A stretch of 64,000 nt of DNA from Nitratireductor alexandrii (GCF_004000215.1 NZ_RBVY01000007.1:1-64000), one strand, 5' to 3'; shown: positions 43,047 to 52,760, counted from the first letter of the stretch. Notes: generated from the letters alone by a model not told the origin. Numbers and translations: made by a program.

Positions 43047-44495
43047 ATGGCGGAACAAAAAATCTTTGCCGGCCCGCGTATCCGGCGTATCCGCAACGCC
43101 AAGGGCCTGACCCAGACGGCGATGGCGAGCGGGCTCGGCATCTCGCCGTCCTATCTCAATCTGATCGAGCGCAATCAGCGCCCGCTGACCGTCCAACTGA
43201 TCCTCAAGCTGGCCTCGGTCTACAAGGTCGAGCCGGAAGAGCTGCAGGCCGGCGCCGGCGGTTCGATCGCGGCGCTGCGCGAGGTGTTCGCCGATCCGCT
43301 GTTGTCGGACGAACTGCCCGGCGAGCAGGAGCTGGTGGAGATCGCCGAGGCGGCGCCGAACGTGTCGGCCGCCGTCGTCAAGCTCTACCGGGCCTACCGC
43401 GAGCAGGCCGGCCGGCTTTCGGACCTGTCCGAGCTGCTGGCGCGCGAGGGACACGCGACCGCGCTGTCGGCCGCGCGGCTGCCGATCGACGAGGTTCACG
43501 AGGTCTTCGAGCGCCGGGCGAACCATTTCTTGCGGATCGAGGAGGAGGCGGAGGCGTTTCTGGCCGTGCTCGACGCCGGCGACGATCTTGCCGGTGCGCT
43601 GAAAGGATGGCTCAAGCGCGAGCACGGCATCGGCGTGCGCGTGCTGCCGGTGGCGACCATGCCCAATTGGCGCCGGCGCTACGACCGTCACTCGCAGCGG
43701 CTGTTCATTTCCGAGCGCCTGTCGCCTTTCGACCAATTGCGCGAAATCGCGGTCGAGGCCTGCGCGATGCGCATGAGCGTTGCGATCGGCGCGGAAATCG
43801 AGGCGCTGAAACTGTCCGGCGACGAGGCAAGGCGGCTGGCCCGTTTCGAGCTCGGGCGCTACGCCGCGCATGCGGTGATGATGCCCTATGCCGCGTTCCA
43901 GTCGGCGGCGGTGCGCGCACGCTACGATATCGACGTGCTGAAATCGCGCTTCGGGGTTTCCTTCGAGCAGGCGGCGAACCGGTTGACCATGCTGCAGCGG
44001 CCGGGTGCTGCCGGCGTGCCGTTCTTCATGCTGGAGGTCGACAATGCCGGCCATCGCTTCCGCAAGGCGGGCGCGCAGGGTTTTCCGCAAAGCCGCTTCG
44101 GCGGCGGCTGTCCGAAACTGCCGGTTCACGCCGCCTTCGAGCAGCCGGGGCGTATCCTGGTCGAGGCGGTCGAGATGCCCGACGGGGCGGAGTTCCTGAC
44201 GATCGCGCGCACGCTGGAAGGCCCGCAGGGCGCGTTCAACGAACGTCCGCGCCGCACGGCGCTGCTGCTCGGCTGCGATATCGGCTTTCGCGAGGAGATC
44301 GTCTATTCGGCGGCATTGCCGGCGGCCGCGCCGGCAAGCGCGGGCAAACCGGGCGATGTCGCGGCCATCCCGGTCGGGCCGGCATGTCGGCTGTGCGAGC
44401 GCAGCGGATGCCTGGCGCGCGCCGAACCGCCGGTGACGCGTCCGCTCGGGCTCGACGAGATGGTGACGGGGCTTTCGGCGTTCGATTTCCGTTGA
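43047..44495 (+). CDS. Short-chain fatty acyl regulator family protein (ScfR/RamB-like): XRE-HTH + ImmA/IrrE-like + DUF2083
   Basis: A 482-residue regulator. An XRE helix-turn-helix occupies residues 8-65 (RIRRIRNAKGLTQTAMASGLGISPSYLNLIERNQRPL). The middle (about 180-300) has the ImmA/IrrE fold, but the HExxH zinc motif is absent; its place reads FELGRYAAHAVMMPYAAF. A C-terminal DUF2083 region carries clustered cysteines (GPACRLCERSGCLAR). Members such as RamB, ScfR and PrpC regulators sense acyl-CoA and control isocitrate lyase and acetate genes. Its divergence from aceA, with matching repeats between, supports that here. Confidence 0.92.
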   Translation: MAEQKIFAGPRIRRIRNAKGLTQTAMASGLGISPSYLNLIERNQRPLTVQLILKLASVYKVEPEELQAGAGGSIAALREVFADPLLSDELPGEQELVEIAEAAPNVSAAVVKLYRAYREQAGRLSDLSELLAREGHATALSAARLPIDEVHEVFERRANHFLRIEEEAEAFLAVLDAGDDLAGALKGWLKREHGIGVRVLPVATMPNWRRRYDRHSQRLFISERLSPFDQLREIAVEACAMRMSVAIGAEIEALKLSGDEARRLARFELGRYAAHAVMMPYAAFQSAAVRARYDIDVLKSRFGVSFEQAANRLTMLQRPGAAGVPFFMLEVDNAGHRFRKAGAQGFPQSRFGGGCPKLPVHAAFEQPGRILVEAVEMPDGAEFLTIARTLEGPQGAFNERPRRTALLLGCDIGFREEIVYSAALPAAAPASAGKPGDVAAIPVGPACRLCERSGCLARAEPPVTRPLGLDEMVTGLSAFDFR

Positions 44496-44552
44496 GGACC
44501 GGCCGGGTCCGCGACGCCGTTACGGGCCGCGTGCCGGCCAGTGCGGGCGCGA

Positions 44553-45287
44553 TCAGGCCGGCTGTTCGGATATCGTGCCGACGATATCCACGATCTGTTC
44601 GCGCAGCCAGCAATGGGCCGGGTGCCGGTCGTGTCGCCGATGCCAGTAAAGGCGCAGTTCCTGGGCGGGGACGTCGACCGGCAGGGGGTGGAGCGCAAGA
44701 TCCAGGTGATCGGCGATCGCCGCGGCCATCTGGCGCGGCAGGGCGGCGATCAGGTCGCTGCGGGCAACCGCGACGGCGACGCTGTGAAAATGCGGCAGGG
44801 CCAGCATCACGCGCCGGCTGGCGCCGATCTCGGCCAGGGCGTCGTCCACCATGCCCGACATCGTCCCGTCGACGGAGCGCAGCGCGTGCGGCAATCGGCA
44901 AAAAAGCGCCAACGGCAACATGTCGCCCGGCTTGACGCCGGCCCTGCCGATCTCGGCATGATCGCGCGCGGCCACGGCGACGAAACTCGACAACAGCACC
45001 GGCCGGCTCGACACCCAGTCCGGCATCGCCATGCGCCGTTCCAGCGCCGCGTCGATGGCGTTGTCGCGCAGCAGCCGCTCGACTTCGCCGGTCGCGCTGT
45101 CCAAAAGCCGCAGCGCAATGCCGGGCGCGCGCGCCGCGATCCGGGCAAACAGCGGTGGCATCGTCAGCGAGGAAAAGAAATCGGCGCCATAGAGCGTGAA
45201 AAGCCGCTCGGCCTTGGACGGGTCGAAAGACGCGTCGCCGGCAAGCGCCTGCTCGATCTGCGCCTTTGGCCGACATGCTGTTTTTCG
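44553..45287 (-). pseudogene. LysR-family regulator remnant lacking the DNA-binding domain
   Basis: About 240 codons read cleanly as a LysR effector-binding domain: AQIEQALAGDASFDPSKAERLF at the start, then SVDGTMSGMVDDALAEIG and a WLREQIVDIV ending. The 80-90 residue winged HTH that should precede it is absent. Only about 85 nt separate the fragment from the stop codon of the next gene, and no start codon with a ribosome site is seen at its beginning. The frame continues upstream as a meaningless reading of the adjacent dehydrogenase gene. I interpret it as a 5'-truncated gene, probably by deletion. Confidence 0.75.
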
Positions 45288-45370
45288 GCTGGTTGGTGAT
45301 CGGCAATCGGCAGGCCCAAAGCGGCAGCGCGGACATGCCGGTCGCGGCGGAGTAGCCGCGAGCCGAACGC

Positions 45371-46348
45371 TCATCCGACCGACAGGATCACATTGCCGAC
45401 AGTGTCGCCGCTTTCGACCGCCTCGTGCGCGGCGGCGGTTTCCTCCAGCGCGAAGGTCGCGCCGATCGCGTGGCGCAATTCGCCGGCCGCCAGCATGCGG
45501 GTCAATTCGCCGATCGCGTCCCTCCTGACCTCGGGCGGCAGTTCGTAGACGACGAACACCTGCAGCGTCAGACTGTTCCAGAGCATGGCGGGAAACGAAA
45601 CCGGGATCTCGGCGGCGATGTTGGACCCATAGCAGACGAGCTTGCCGTGGGCGGCCAACACGCCGTGCGGCAGCAGGGCGGCCGTCGCCGACAGATCCAT
45701 GTCGACGATGCCGTCGGCGCCCCTTCCATCCGTCAGCTCCTGCACCCGCGCCGCGACGTCTTCTGCGCGATAGTCGATCACCGCGTCGGCGCCGGCATCG
45801 AGCGCATGATCGCGGCGGGCAGCGGAGGCGGTGCCGATGACACGGGCGCCGCGGCGTTTGGCGATCTGCACGGCGTAGTGGCCGACGGCGTTGGCCGCGC
45901 CGGTGACCAGCAGCGTCCGACCGGCGATATCGCCGTTGAGGTCGACGGCGCGCAGGGCCGTGAGCGCGGGAATGCCGAGACAGGCGCCGGCGGGAAAGTC
46001 GACCGCGTCGGGCAGGGCTACCGCCTGCCTGTCGGGCACGGCGATGAACTCGGCCGCGGTGCCGAATGGGCGTTTCCATTGTCCGTTCCAGACCCACACG
46101 CGTTCGCCCAGACGGCTTTGCGCAACGCCCTGGCCGACGGACTCGATCACGCCGGCGCCGTCTGAATGGGGAACGATGCGCGGGGCGATCAGCGGCCGTC
46201 CGGCCCGGCTCTTGACGTCGGACGGGTTGACGCCGGACGCGGCGAGCCGCACCAGAACCTCGCCGGGACCGGGTTTCGGCGTCTCCATCTCGCCGACGAC
46301 CAGCACATCTCGCGCCGTACCGTTTTTCTCGTACCAGACCGCTTTCAC
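45371..46348 (-). CDS. MDR family NADPH:quinone reductase-like oxidoreductase
   Basis: A 325-residue zinc-independent MDR enzyme. It has the GroES-like start (GPGEVLVRLAASGVNPSDVKSR), the segment HSDGAGVIESVG, and a Rossmann domain with VTGAANAVGHYAVQIAKRRGA and a GSNIAAEIPVSF loop. The zinc cysteines of true alcohol dehydrogenases are absent. The start codon is GTG 46348, with GGAGA just upstream; no ATG fits. It probably reduces quinones or enones with NADPH. Divergent from acylphosphatase. Confidence 0.9.
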   Translation of the reverse strand: MKAVWYEKNGTARDVLVVGEMETPKPGPGEVLVRLAASGVNPSDVKSRAGRPLIAPRIVPHSDGAGVIESVGQGVAQSRLGERVWVWNGQWKRPFGTAAEFIAVPDRQAVALPDAVDFPAGACLGIPALTALRAVDLNGDIAGRTLLVTGAANAVGHYAVQIAKRRGARVIGTASAARRDHALDAGADAVIDYRAEDVAARVQELTDGRGADGIVDMDLSATAALLPHGVLAAHGKLVCYGSNIAAEIPVSFPAMLWNSLTLQVFVVYELPPEVRRDAIGELTRMLAAGELRHAIGATFALEETAAAHEAVESGDTVGNVILSVG

Positions 46349-46447
46349 CGCATTTCTCCGAACCTGTCCCTGCCTGCTTTGGCTGCCTACGCTTGTTTCG
46401 GCGGCGAACAGCCTCCACACTTCGGCGGCGAAGCACAAGAGGGCGCC

Positions 46448-46732
46448 ATGAACGACAAGCACAAGGCCGTGGTGGCGCGGATAACGGGGCGGGTGCAGGG
46501 TGTGGGCTATCGTGCCTGGACCCGGTCCGAGGCCGAGGCGCTCGACCTGTCCGGCTGGGTGCGCAACGAGGCCGACGGCTCGGTCACCGCGCTGATCGCC
46601 GGCGCGCCGACGCGTGTCGAGGCGATGCTGGCGCGACTGCGGCAGGGCCCGCGCCATGCGTCGGTGGCGCGCGTTGCGGTCGAGAATGCCGATCCCGGCG
46701 GCATGGACGAGGGGTTTGCGATTTTGGGCTGA
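46448..46732 (+). CDS. acyP: Acylphosphatase
   Basis: A 94-residue cytosolic enzyme that hydrolyses acyl phosphates. The substrate loop GRVQGVGYRAW holds the catalytic arginine (about R24), and the asparagine is in GWVRNEADGSV (about N40). Length is normal for the family. The ATG at 46448 follows AGAGGGCGCC. It stands between divergent and unrelated genes; a housekeeping role is likely. Confidence 0.95.
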   Translation: MNDKHKAVVARITGRVQGVGYRAWTRSEAEALDLSGWVRNEADGSVTALIAGAPTRVEAMLARLRQGPRHASVARVAVENADPGGMDEGFAILG

Positions 46733-46859
46733 CGCGCGCATGCGCGGGCGATCCGCGTTTGGCGCCGGCGCGGCGGTTGCGGATCGGCGCAAACGCGATT
46801 GACAAATTCGCAGTCGCGCTGGCAGCTTAGGCGACTAGCAACAGCCACACAGGCCAGTC

Positions 46860-48323
46860 TTGCCCTTTTCCGCATCCGGTACGGCCCCCGCCGGTTCCAA
46901 AGCAGCGCCAGCCCAGGCCATCACGGCCGCAGAACCTCGCTCCGCCTCCAGCGCCGTCGATGACGGCGAAGGCTTTGCCTCGGCCGAACACGAAGCCGAA
47001 TATCGCGCTTTCGTGGAAAAGCATCCCGATCTGGAGGCGGTCGAGTTCCTGCTGGTCGATCCCAACGGCGTCATGCGGGGCAAATGGGCGCCCGGCGATG
47101 CGTTGAAGAAGGCCTATCTCGGCGGGGTCAACTTTCCCATGTCGCTGCACGGGCTCGACGTTTGGGGGCGCGAGGTCAACGAGACCGGGCTGCATATCGA
47201 GACCGGCGACAAGGACGGCTATTGCCGGGCCACGCGCGGCACGCTGTCGATCGTGCCCTGGGCCAAGCGCAAGACCGCGCAGGTGCTGTTGCAGACCTTC
47301 ACGCCGGAGGGCGAACCCTTCCTGGCCGATCCGCGCCAGGTGCTGAAGAAGAAGATCGCCGAAGTCAACGAGAAGGGGTTTTTCCCTGTCGTCGCCTTCG
47401 AGCTCGAATTCTATCTGCTCGATCCCGATACGGACTGGGACGACGGCATGCCGGCGCCGGTGGGAGCGACCGCCGGGCCGGACCGGTTGCGGATGTACGG
47501 GCTCGACGACCTGGCCGAGCACGCCGACCTGTTCGACATGATCCGCGACGCCGCGCAGGAAATGGACCTGCCGATCGACACGATCATCAAGGAGGCCGCA
47601 CCCGGCCAGTTCGAGGTCAATCTCAAACATCGCGCCGACCCGCTGAAGGCGGCCGACGACGTGATCTTGTTGCGCCGCATCGTGATTGGCTGCGCGCGCG
47701 CCCACGGGCTCACCGCCACGTTCATGGCCAAACCCTTCCTGGAATATGCCGGCAACGGCATGCATGTGCACGCCTCGATGCTCGACCGCGACGGCCACAA
47801 CATCTTTGGCGGCGAGGGCGGCCGGGCGCGGCTTGAATCGTCGGTCGCCGGCCTGCTGAAGACGATGCCGGAATCGCTGCTCTTGTTCATCAACACCTGG
47901 AACGGGTTCCGCCGCATCACGCCGGGCTCCTATGCGCCGACGCGGGCGGTCTGGGCGGAGAACAACCGCTCGGTGGCGCTGCGCATTCCCGTTTCCAACG
48001 AGGACAATCGCCGGGTGGAGCACCGCATCGCCGGTGCGGACGCCAATCCCTATCTGGTGCTGGCCGCCCTGATCCAGGGCATGATCGAGGGCATCGAGGG
48101 CGGTCTCGTGCCGCCGCCGCCGGTGGAAGGCAACGCCTATGACGACGACGGGTTGTTTTTGCCCGACGACATGGACGACGCCCTGCAGCTGATGGAAAAA
48201 AGCGCCTTTGTCGACCGCGCCCTCGGCCCGCTCCTGTCCAAGGTCTACAAGGATCTCAAGCGTGCCGAAATTATCGCCTTCTGGGGCGAGATCACACCGT
48301 TGGAACGTACAACCTATCTTTGA
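46860..48323 (+). CDS. Glutamine synthetase family protein, gamma-glutamylpolyamine synthetase (PuuA-like)
   Basis: A 487-residue GS-superfamily ligase. It has VEFLLVDPNGVMRGKW in the N-domain, FELEFYL and GQFEVNLKHRADP metal glutamates, GNGMHVHASM, and ALRIPVSNEDNRRVEHRIAGADANPYL. The first 45 residues are low-complexity Ala/Ser/Pro, so the TTG start at 46860 is uncertain and the true start may lie a little downstream. It is followed after 117 nt by potFGHI, so uptake and glutamylation of putrescine are coupled. Clearly diverged from the PuuA-like gene at 39017. Confidence 0.88.
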   Translation: MPFSASGTAPAGSKAAPAQAITAAEPRSASSAVDDGEGFASAEHEAEYRAFVEKHPDLEAVEFLLVDPNGVMRGKWAPGDALKKAYLGGVNFPMSLHGLDVWGREVNETGLHIETGDKDGYCRATRGTLSIVPWAKRKTAQVLLQTFTPEGEPFLADPRQVLKKKIAEVNEKGFFPVVAFELEFYLLDPDTDWDDGMPAPVGATAGPDRLRMYGLDDLAEHADLFDMIRDAAQEMDLPIDTIIKEAAPGQFEVNLKHRADPLKAADDVILLRRIVIGCARAHGLTATFMAKPFLEYAGNGMHVHASMLDRDGHNIFGGEGGRARLESSVAGLLKTMPESLLLFINTWNGFRRITPGSYAPTRAVWAENNRSVALRIPVSNEDNRRVEHRIAGADANPYLVLAALIQGMIEGIEGGLVPPPPVEGNAYDDDGLFLPDDMDDALQLMEKSAFVDRALGPLLSKVYKDLKRAEIIAFWGEITPLERTTYL

Positions 48324-48440
48324 TCGACAGCGGAATTTCCCGCTTGTCGCGGTGAAATTTCGCCAATAGGCTTTGAGAAAATCCGGCTCGATAAAAAACA
48401 AGCCAGGGCCGGCAGGGGATCAGACAGAGGAGACGTTTTC

Positions 48441-49535
48441 ATGTCACGCAGCATCGCGTTGCTCGCCGCCACCTCGCTTGCGGCCATCCTGTCCTTCGGC
48501 GCGGCCGCCCAGGAGCGGACCGTGAATGTCTACAACTGGTCCGATTATATCGATGAATCGATCCTGGAGGACTTCACCAAGGAAACCGGCATCAAGGTCG
48601 TCTACGACGTGTTCGATTCCAACGAGATCCTGGAGACGAAGCTGCTCGCCGGCGGAACCGGCTACGACGTGGTGGTGCCGACGGGCACGTTCCTGGCCCG
48701 GCAGATCCAGGCCGGCGTGTTCCAGAAGCTCGACAAGTCGAAGCTGCCGAACCTGTCCAATATGTGGGACATGATCGCGGACAGGACGCAAAAATACGAT
48801 CCCGACAATGCCTATTCGATCAATTACATGTGGGGCACCACCGGCATCGGCTACAACGTCAAGAAGGTGCAGGACACGCTCGGCATCGAGCGCATCGACA
48901 GCTGGGACGTGGTGTTCAAGCCCGAGATGATCGCCAAACTTGCCGAATGTGGTGTCCACATGCTCGACGCGCCCGCCGAGATGGTGCCGGCGGCGCTGAA
49001 ATATCTCGGTCTGGAGCCGACCAGCACCGACGCCGACGACCTGGCCAAGGCTGAGGAGCTGCTTCTGTCGATCCGCCCGAGCATCCGCAAATTCCATTCC
49101 TCCGAATATATCAACGCGCTCGCCAACGGCGATATCTGCATGGCGATCGGCTGGTCGGGCGATGTTTTCCAGGCGCGCGACCGCGCCGCGGAGGCCGACC
49201 AGGGCGTGGTCGTCGACTACGCGATCCCCAAACAGGGCGCGCAGATGTGGTTCGATCAGATGGCGATCCCGGCCGACGCCAGCAACAGCGAGGAAGCGCA
49301 TGAGTTCCTCAACTACATCATGCGTCCCGAAGTGATCGCCAAGGCGTCGAACTATGTCTACTACGCCAACGGCAACAAGGCCTCGCAGGAGCTGCTGGAG
49401 GAGGACGTGATCGGCGATCCGGCGGTCTATCCCGACGACGAGACGCTGGCCAATCTCTACACGACCATGCCTTACGATTCGAAGGAACAGCGGCGCATCA
49501 CCCGCCTGTGGACGCGGGTCGTCACCGGACAATAA
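48441..49535 (+). CDS. potF: Putrescine ABC importer substrate-binding protein
   Basis: A 364-residue periplasmic protein with a Sec signal (cut near FGAAAQ, residue 23). The mature start RTVNVYNWSDYIDESIL, DVVVPTGTFLARQIQAGVFQKLDKSKLPN, MWGTTGIGYN and GWSGDVFQARDRA are PotF/PotD blocks, including the tryptophan, aspartate and serine residues lining the polyamine cleft. It heads potFGHI. A strong 12-bp hairpin follows its stop codon. PotF-type proteins bind putrescine; related SpuE binds spermidine, so specificity within polyamines is open. Confidence 0.95.
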   Translation: MSRSIALLAATSLAAILSFGAAAQERTVNVYNWSDYIDESILEDFTKETGIKVVYDVFDSNEILETKLLAGGTGYDVVVPTGTFLARQIQAGVFQKLDKSKLPNLSNMWDMIADRTQKYDPDNAYSINYMWGTTGIGYNVKKVQDTLGIERIDSWDVVFKPEMIAKLAECGVHMLDAPAEMVPAALKYLGLEPTSTDADDLAKAEELLLSIRPSIRKFHSSEYINALANGDICMAIGWSGDVFQARDRAAEADQGVVVDYAIPKQGAQMWFDQMAIPADASNSEEAHEFLNYIMRPEVIAKASNYVYYANGNKASQELLEEDVIGDPAVYPDDETLANLYTTMPYDSKEQRRITRLWTRVVTGQ

Positions 49536-49543
49536 TCCGCTCA

Positions 49544-49570
49544 CGGCCCCGGTGCCGGGCACCGGGGCCG
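49544..49570 (+). terminator. Strong intercistronic hairpin between potF and potG
   Basis: CGGCCCCGGTGC (49544-49555) pairs perfectly with GCACCGGGGCCG (49559-49570) around a 3-nt loop. No T-run follows. It starts 8 nt after the potF stop and probably stabilises potF mRNA and lowers readthrough into potGHI. Confidence 0.75.
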
Positions 49571-49595
49571 CAGGGCCTGGTCCGGCGGGGGCATC

Positions 49596-50738
49596 ATGAA
49601 GTCACTAGGCAGCATACGCAGAAGTTTCGCGCCCTGGGCCGACGCCTCGGCCAAGCCCTATATCTCGTTCGACAACATCACCAAGAAATTCGGCGACTTC
49701 ACCGCCGTCGACTCGCTTTCGCTCGACATTTACGAGCGCGAGTTCTTTGCGCTTCTGGGGGCTTCCGGCTGCGGCAAGTCGACCCTGTTGCGCATGCTGG
49801 CCGGGTTCGAGGCGCCGACCTCCGGGCGCATCCTGCTCGACGGACAGGACCTTGCCGGCATTCCGCCCTATCGCCGGCCGGTCAACATGATGTTCCAGTC
49901 CTATGCGCTGTTTCCCCATATGAGCGTGGAGCAGAACATCGCTTTCGGCCTCAAGCAGGACGGCATGGCGAAAGCCGATATCGAAAAACGGGTCGGCGAG
50001 ATGCTCAAGCTGGTCAAGCTCGAACAGTTCGCCAAACGCAAGCCGCACCAGCTCTCGGGCGGCCAGCGTCAGCGCGTGGCGCTGGCGCGCTCGGTGGCCA
50101 AGCGCCCCAAGGTTCTGCTGCTCGACGAGCCGCTGGGCGCGCTCGACAAGAAACTGCGCGAGGAGACGCAGTTCGAGCTGGTCGACCTGCAGTACGATCT
50201 CGGCCTGACCTTCATCGTCGTCACCCACGACCAGGAGGAGGCGATGACCATGGCCGACCGCATCGCCATTCTCGACAAGGGCGAGGTGGTGCAGGTGGCC
50301 ACGCCGGCCGAGATCTACGAGGCGCCCGGTTCGCGCTTCGTGGCCGATTTCGTCGGCACGGTGAATCTGATCGAGGGCGAGCTGAAGGGACGCGAAAACG
50401 GCGTCGCGCGGATCGAGGACGGCCAGGGGCTGACGATCCTGGCCGAGGATGCCGGGGACGCGGCGCCCGGCAACCGGGTCTGGTTCGCCATCCGGCCGGA
50501 AAAGATCAAGGTGAGCGCGGCCAAGCCGGACAAGACCGACAGCAACGCGGCCGAGGGCGAGATCTACGACATCGCCTATCTCGGCGATATGACCATCTTT
50601 CACATCCGGCTCGACGACGGCCGCATCGTCAAGGCGAGCACCATGAACAGCGCCCGCGTTTCGCAGGAACTGCTGACCTGGCACGACCGGGCGTGGATAT
50701 CCTTCAGGCCCGATTCCGGTGTGGTGCTGACGCGCTAG
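49596..50738 (+). CDS. potG: Putrescine ABC importer ATP-binding protein
   Basis: A 380-residue ATPase. The ABC domain at residues about 22-260 has Walker A GASGCGKST, signature LSGGQRQRVALARSV, Walker B VLLLDEPLGALD and VVTHD; a TOBE-type C-terminal domain follows (IRPEKIKVSAAKP, then DIAYLGDMTIFHIRLDDG). Second gene of potFGHI; potH begins 9 nt after its stop. Confidence 0.95.
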   Translation: MKSLGSIRRSFAPWADASAKPYISFDNITKKFGDFTAVDSLSLDIYEREFFALLGASGCGKSTLLRMLAGFEAPTSGRILLDGQDLAGIPPYRRPVNMMFQSYALFPHMSVEQNIAFGLKQDGMAKADIEKRVGEMLKLVKLEQFAKRKPHQLSGGQRQRVALARSVAKRPKVLLLDEPLGALDKKLREETQFELVDLQYDLGLTFIVVTHDQEEAMTMADRIAILDKGEVVQVATPAEIYEAPGSRFVADFVGTVNLIEGELKGRENGVARIEDGQGLTILAEDAGDAAPGNRVWFAIRPEKIKVSAAKPDKTDSNAAEGEIYDIAYLGDMTIFHIRLDDGRIVKASTMNSARVSQELLTWHDRAWISFRPDSGVVLTR

Positions 50739-50747
50739 GAGATGTCG

Positions 50748-51659
50748 ATGAAACGCCTAGCCACCGCCGTCGCGAGCCGCCTGGTCATCCTCATCCCCTA
50801 TCTGTGGCTGCTGGTCTTCTTCCTGATCCCGTTCCTGATCGTCTTCAAGATCTCGCTTTCGGGCACGGTGATCGCGATGCCGCCCTACACGCCGGTCTTT
50901 TCGTTTTCCGACGGCGTATCGGGTTTTTTCGCCAATCTGGCGCAACTCGGCATCGACAATTACCTTTGGTTGACGGAGGACGCGCTCTACGTCAACGCCT
51001 ATATTTCCAGCATCGTGATCGCGGCTGTGTCGACCGCGATCACGCTGCTGGTCGGCTTTCCGATCGCCTACGGCATGGCACGGGCGCCGGCCGCACTCAG
51101 GCCGACACTTTTGATGCTCGTCATCCTGCCGTTCTGGACCAGTTTTCTGATCAGGGTCTACGCCTGGATCGGCATCTTGAAACCGGAGGGCCTGCTCAAT
51201 CAGTTCCTGCTGTGGCTGGGCATGATCGACGAGCCGCTGATCATTCTCAACACCCATACGGCGATCTTCATCGGCATCGTCTATTCCTATCTGCCGTTCA
51301 TGGTGCTGCCGCTCTACGCCTCGTTGGAAAAGATGGACTATTCGCTGATCGAGGCGGCGCAGGACCTCGGCTGCCCGCCGATCGCCGCTTTCTGGAAGAT
51401 CACCTTTCCGCTGGCGATACCCGGCGTGGTGGCCGGCTGTCTGCTGGTCTTCATTCCTGCGGTGGGCGAATTCGTCATCCCCGACCTTCTGGGCGGATCG
51501 CGTACGCTGATGATCGGCAAGACGCTGTGGAGCGAATTCTTCAACAATCGCGACTGGCCGGTCTCCTCGGCGGTGGCGGTGGTGCTGCTTTTGATCCTGG
51601 TGGTGCCGATCATGTATTTCCAGCAGGTCCAGGCGCGCACGCAGGAGCAGGATCGGTGA
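50748..51659 (+). CDS. potH: Putrescine ABC importer permease 1
   Basis: A 303-residue inner-membrane permease with about six hydrophobic segments and the coupling loop AAQDLGCPPIAAFWKITFPLA. Of two in-frame ATGs, 50748 has AGGAG at proper spacing while 50742 abuts it, so I chose 50748. The stop codon overlaps the next gene's GTG. Confidence 0.93.
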   Translation: MKRLATAVASRLVILIPYLWLLVFFLIPFLIVFKISLSGTVIAMPPYTPVFSFSDGVSGFFANLAQLGIDNYLWLTEDALYVNAYISSIVIAAVSTAITLLVGFPIAYGMARAPAALRPTLLMLVILPFWTSFLIRVYAWIGILKPEGLLNQFLLWLGMIDEPLIILNTHTAIFIGIVYSYLPFMVLPLYASLEKMDYSLIEAAQDLGCPPIAAFWKITFPLAIPGVVAGCLLVFIPAVGEFVIPDLLGGSRTLMIGKTLWSEFFNNRDWPVSSAVAVVLLLILVVPIMYFQQVQARTQEQDR

Positions 51660-52474
51660 CGGGCTCGTGGACACGGTTCAATATCGTCTCGATCGTCGCC
51701 GGATTCGCCTTCCTCTATCTGCCGATCGTGCTTCTTGTGGTCTATTCGTTCAACGAATCCAAGCTGGTCACCGTCTGGGCCGGGTTCTCGACCAAATGGT
51801 ATTTCGAGCTGTTCAACAATCGCGGGCTGCTGGACGCGGCCTGGGTGACGGCGCGGGTCGCGCTCGTTTCGGCCACGGTCGCCACGGTGCTCGGCACGCT
51901 GGCGGCGCTGACTTTGACCCGCTACACCCGGTTTCATGGTCGCGTGCTGTTTTCCGGCATGGTGTTCGCGCCGCTGGTGATGCCGGAGGTGATCACCGGG
52001 CTGTCGCTGCTTCTGCTTTTCGTGGCGATCGGCCTGGATCGCGGTTTCGTGACCGTGACGCTCGCCCACATCACTTTTTCCATGTGTTTCGTCGCGGTGG
52101 TGGTGCAATCGCGCCTGCTGAGTTTCGACCGCTCGCTGGAGGAGGCGGCGATGGATCTCGGCGCGCCGCCGGTCAAGACCTTCTTCGCCATCACCTTGCC
52201 GGTGATCATGCCGGCGATCGTATCGGGCTGGATGCTCGCCTTCACGCTCTCGCTCGACGATCTGGTGATCGCCAGCTTCACATCGGGGCCGGGGGCCACC
52301 ACCCTGCCGATGAAGATCTACAGCCAGGTCCGGCTCGGCGTCACGCCGGAAATCAACGCGGTCTGCACCATCCTGATCGCGATTGTCACCGTCGGCGTGG
52401 TCGCCGCCTCGATCCTCAACAAGCGCCGCGAAGTCCAGCGCCAGCGCGACGCGCAGGCCGCGATGCGGTCATAA
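51656..52474 (+). CDS. potI: Putrescine ABC importer permease 2
   Basis: A 272-residue permease with six or so transmembrane segments, a PIVLLVVYSFNESKL N-terminal region and the coupling loop AAMDLGAPPVKTFFAITLPV. The start codon is GTG 51656, overlapping the potH stop (GTGA). It completes the importer; with the PuuA-like gene upstream, the unit carries putrescine in and glutamylates it. Confidence 0.93.
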   Translation: MTGSWTRFNIVSIVAGFAFLYLPIVLLVVYSFNESKLVTVWAGFSTKWYFELFNNRGLLDAAWVTARVALVSATVATVLGTLAALTLTRYTRFHGRVLFSGMVFAPLVMPEVITGLSLLLLFVAIGLDRGFVTVTLAHITFSMCFVAVVVQSRLLSFDRSLEEAAMDLGAPPVKTFFAITLPVIMPAIVSGWMLAFTLSLDDLVIASFTSGPGATTLPMKIYSQVRLGVTPEINAVCTILIAIVTVGVVAASILNKRREVQRQRDAQAAMRS

Positions 52475-52517
52475 CCGCGCCGGCAAGCATGCCGCCGCGG
52501 CGCGGGATCGACACGTT

Positions 52518-52760
52518 CTAACTGCGTGGCGGGCGCAGCAGATAGATGACGAGCCAGATCGGCACGATCACCATAGAACCCAAAACGATGTTGGGAATCG
52601 CCCAGGCGACGCCGCGCTCGATCAAGGCGAGCACGGATTCGGGCGTCAGGCCCAGATCGGCGAGGATGTCGGCGGCGGTGATGTCGAAAGCGGACAGTCC
52701 CGCCCCGGTGATCAGCGAGACCAGCGCGATCTTGAACAGGCCGGACAGCAAGCGAAACAC
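52518..52760 (-). CDS. Small two-helix membrane protein (DUF6460-like)
   Basis: An 80-residue protein with two hydrophobic segments (about residues 9-25 and 55-76) around a small helical domain ITAADILADLGLTPESVLALI. Rhizobial genomes often encode such short proteins, labelled DUF6460. The start appears to be GTG 52760, preceded by a purine-rich GGGGGAAAAT. Monocistronic and convergent with potI. Function unknown. Confidence 0.7.
   Translation of the reverse strand: MFRLLSGLFKIALVSLITGAGLSAFDITAADILADLGLTPESVLALIERGVAWAIPNIVLGSMVIVPIWLVIYLLRPPRS

Noticed and set aside
45288-46436. Upstream extension of the LysR fragment to a 627-residue protein
   Set aside because: The extension is an out-of-frame reading of the MDR oxidoreductase gene and shows no HTH. 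I therefore treat the LysR part as truncated rather than as a fusion.
49508-51655. Plus-strand open frame running through potG and potH into potI (988 codons in total)
   Set aside because: Only the last 272 codons, from GTG 51656, read as a permease. The rest is an alternate-frame reading of potG and potH.
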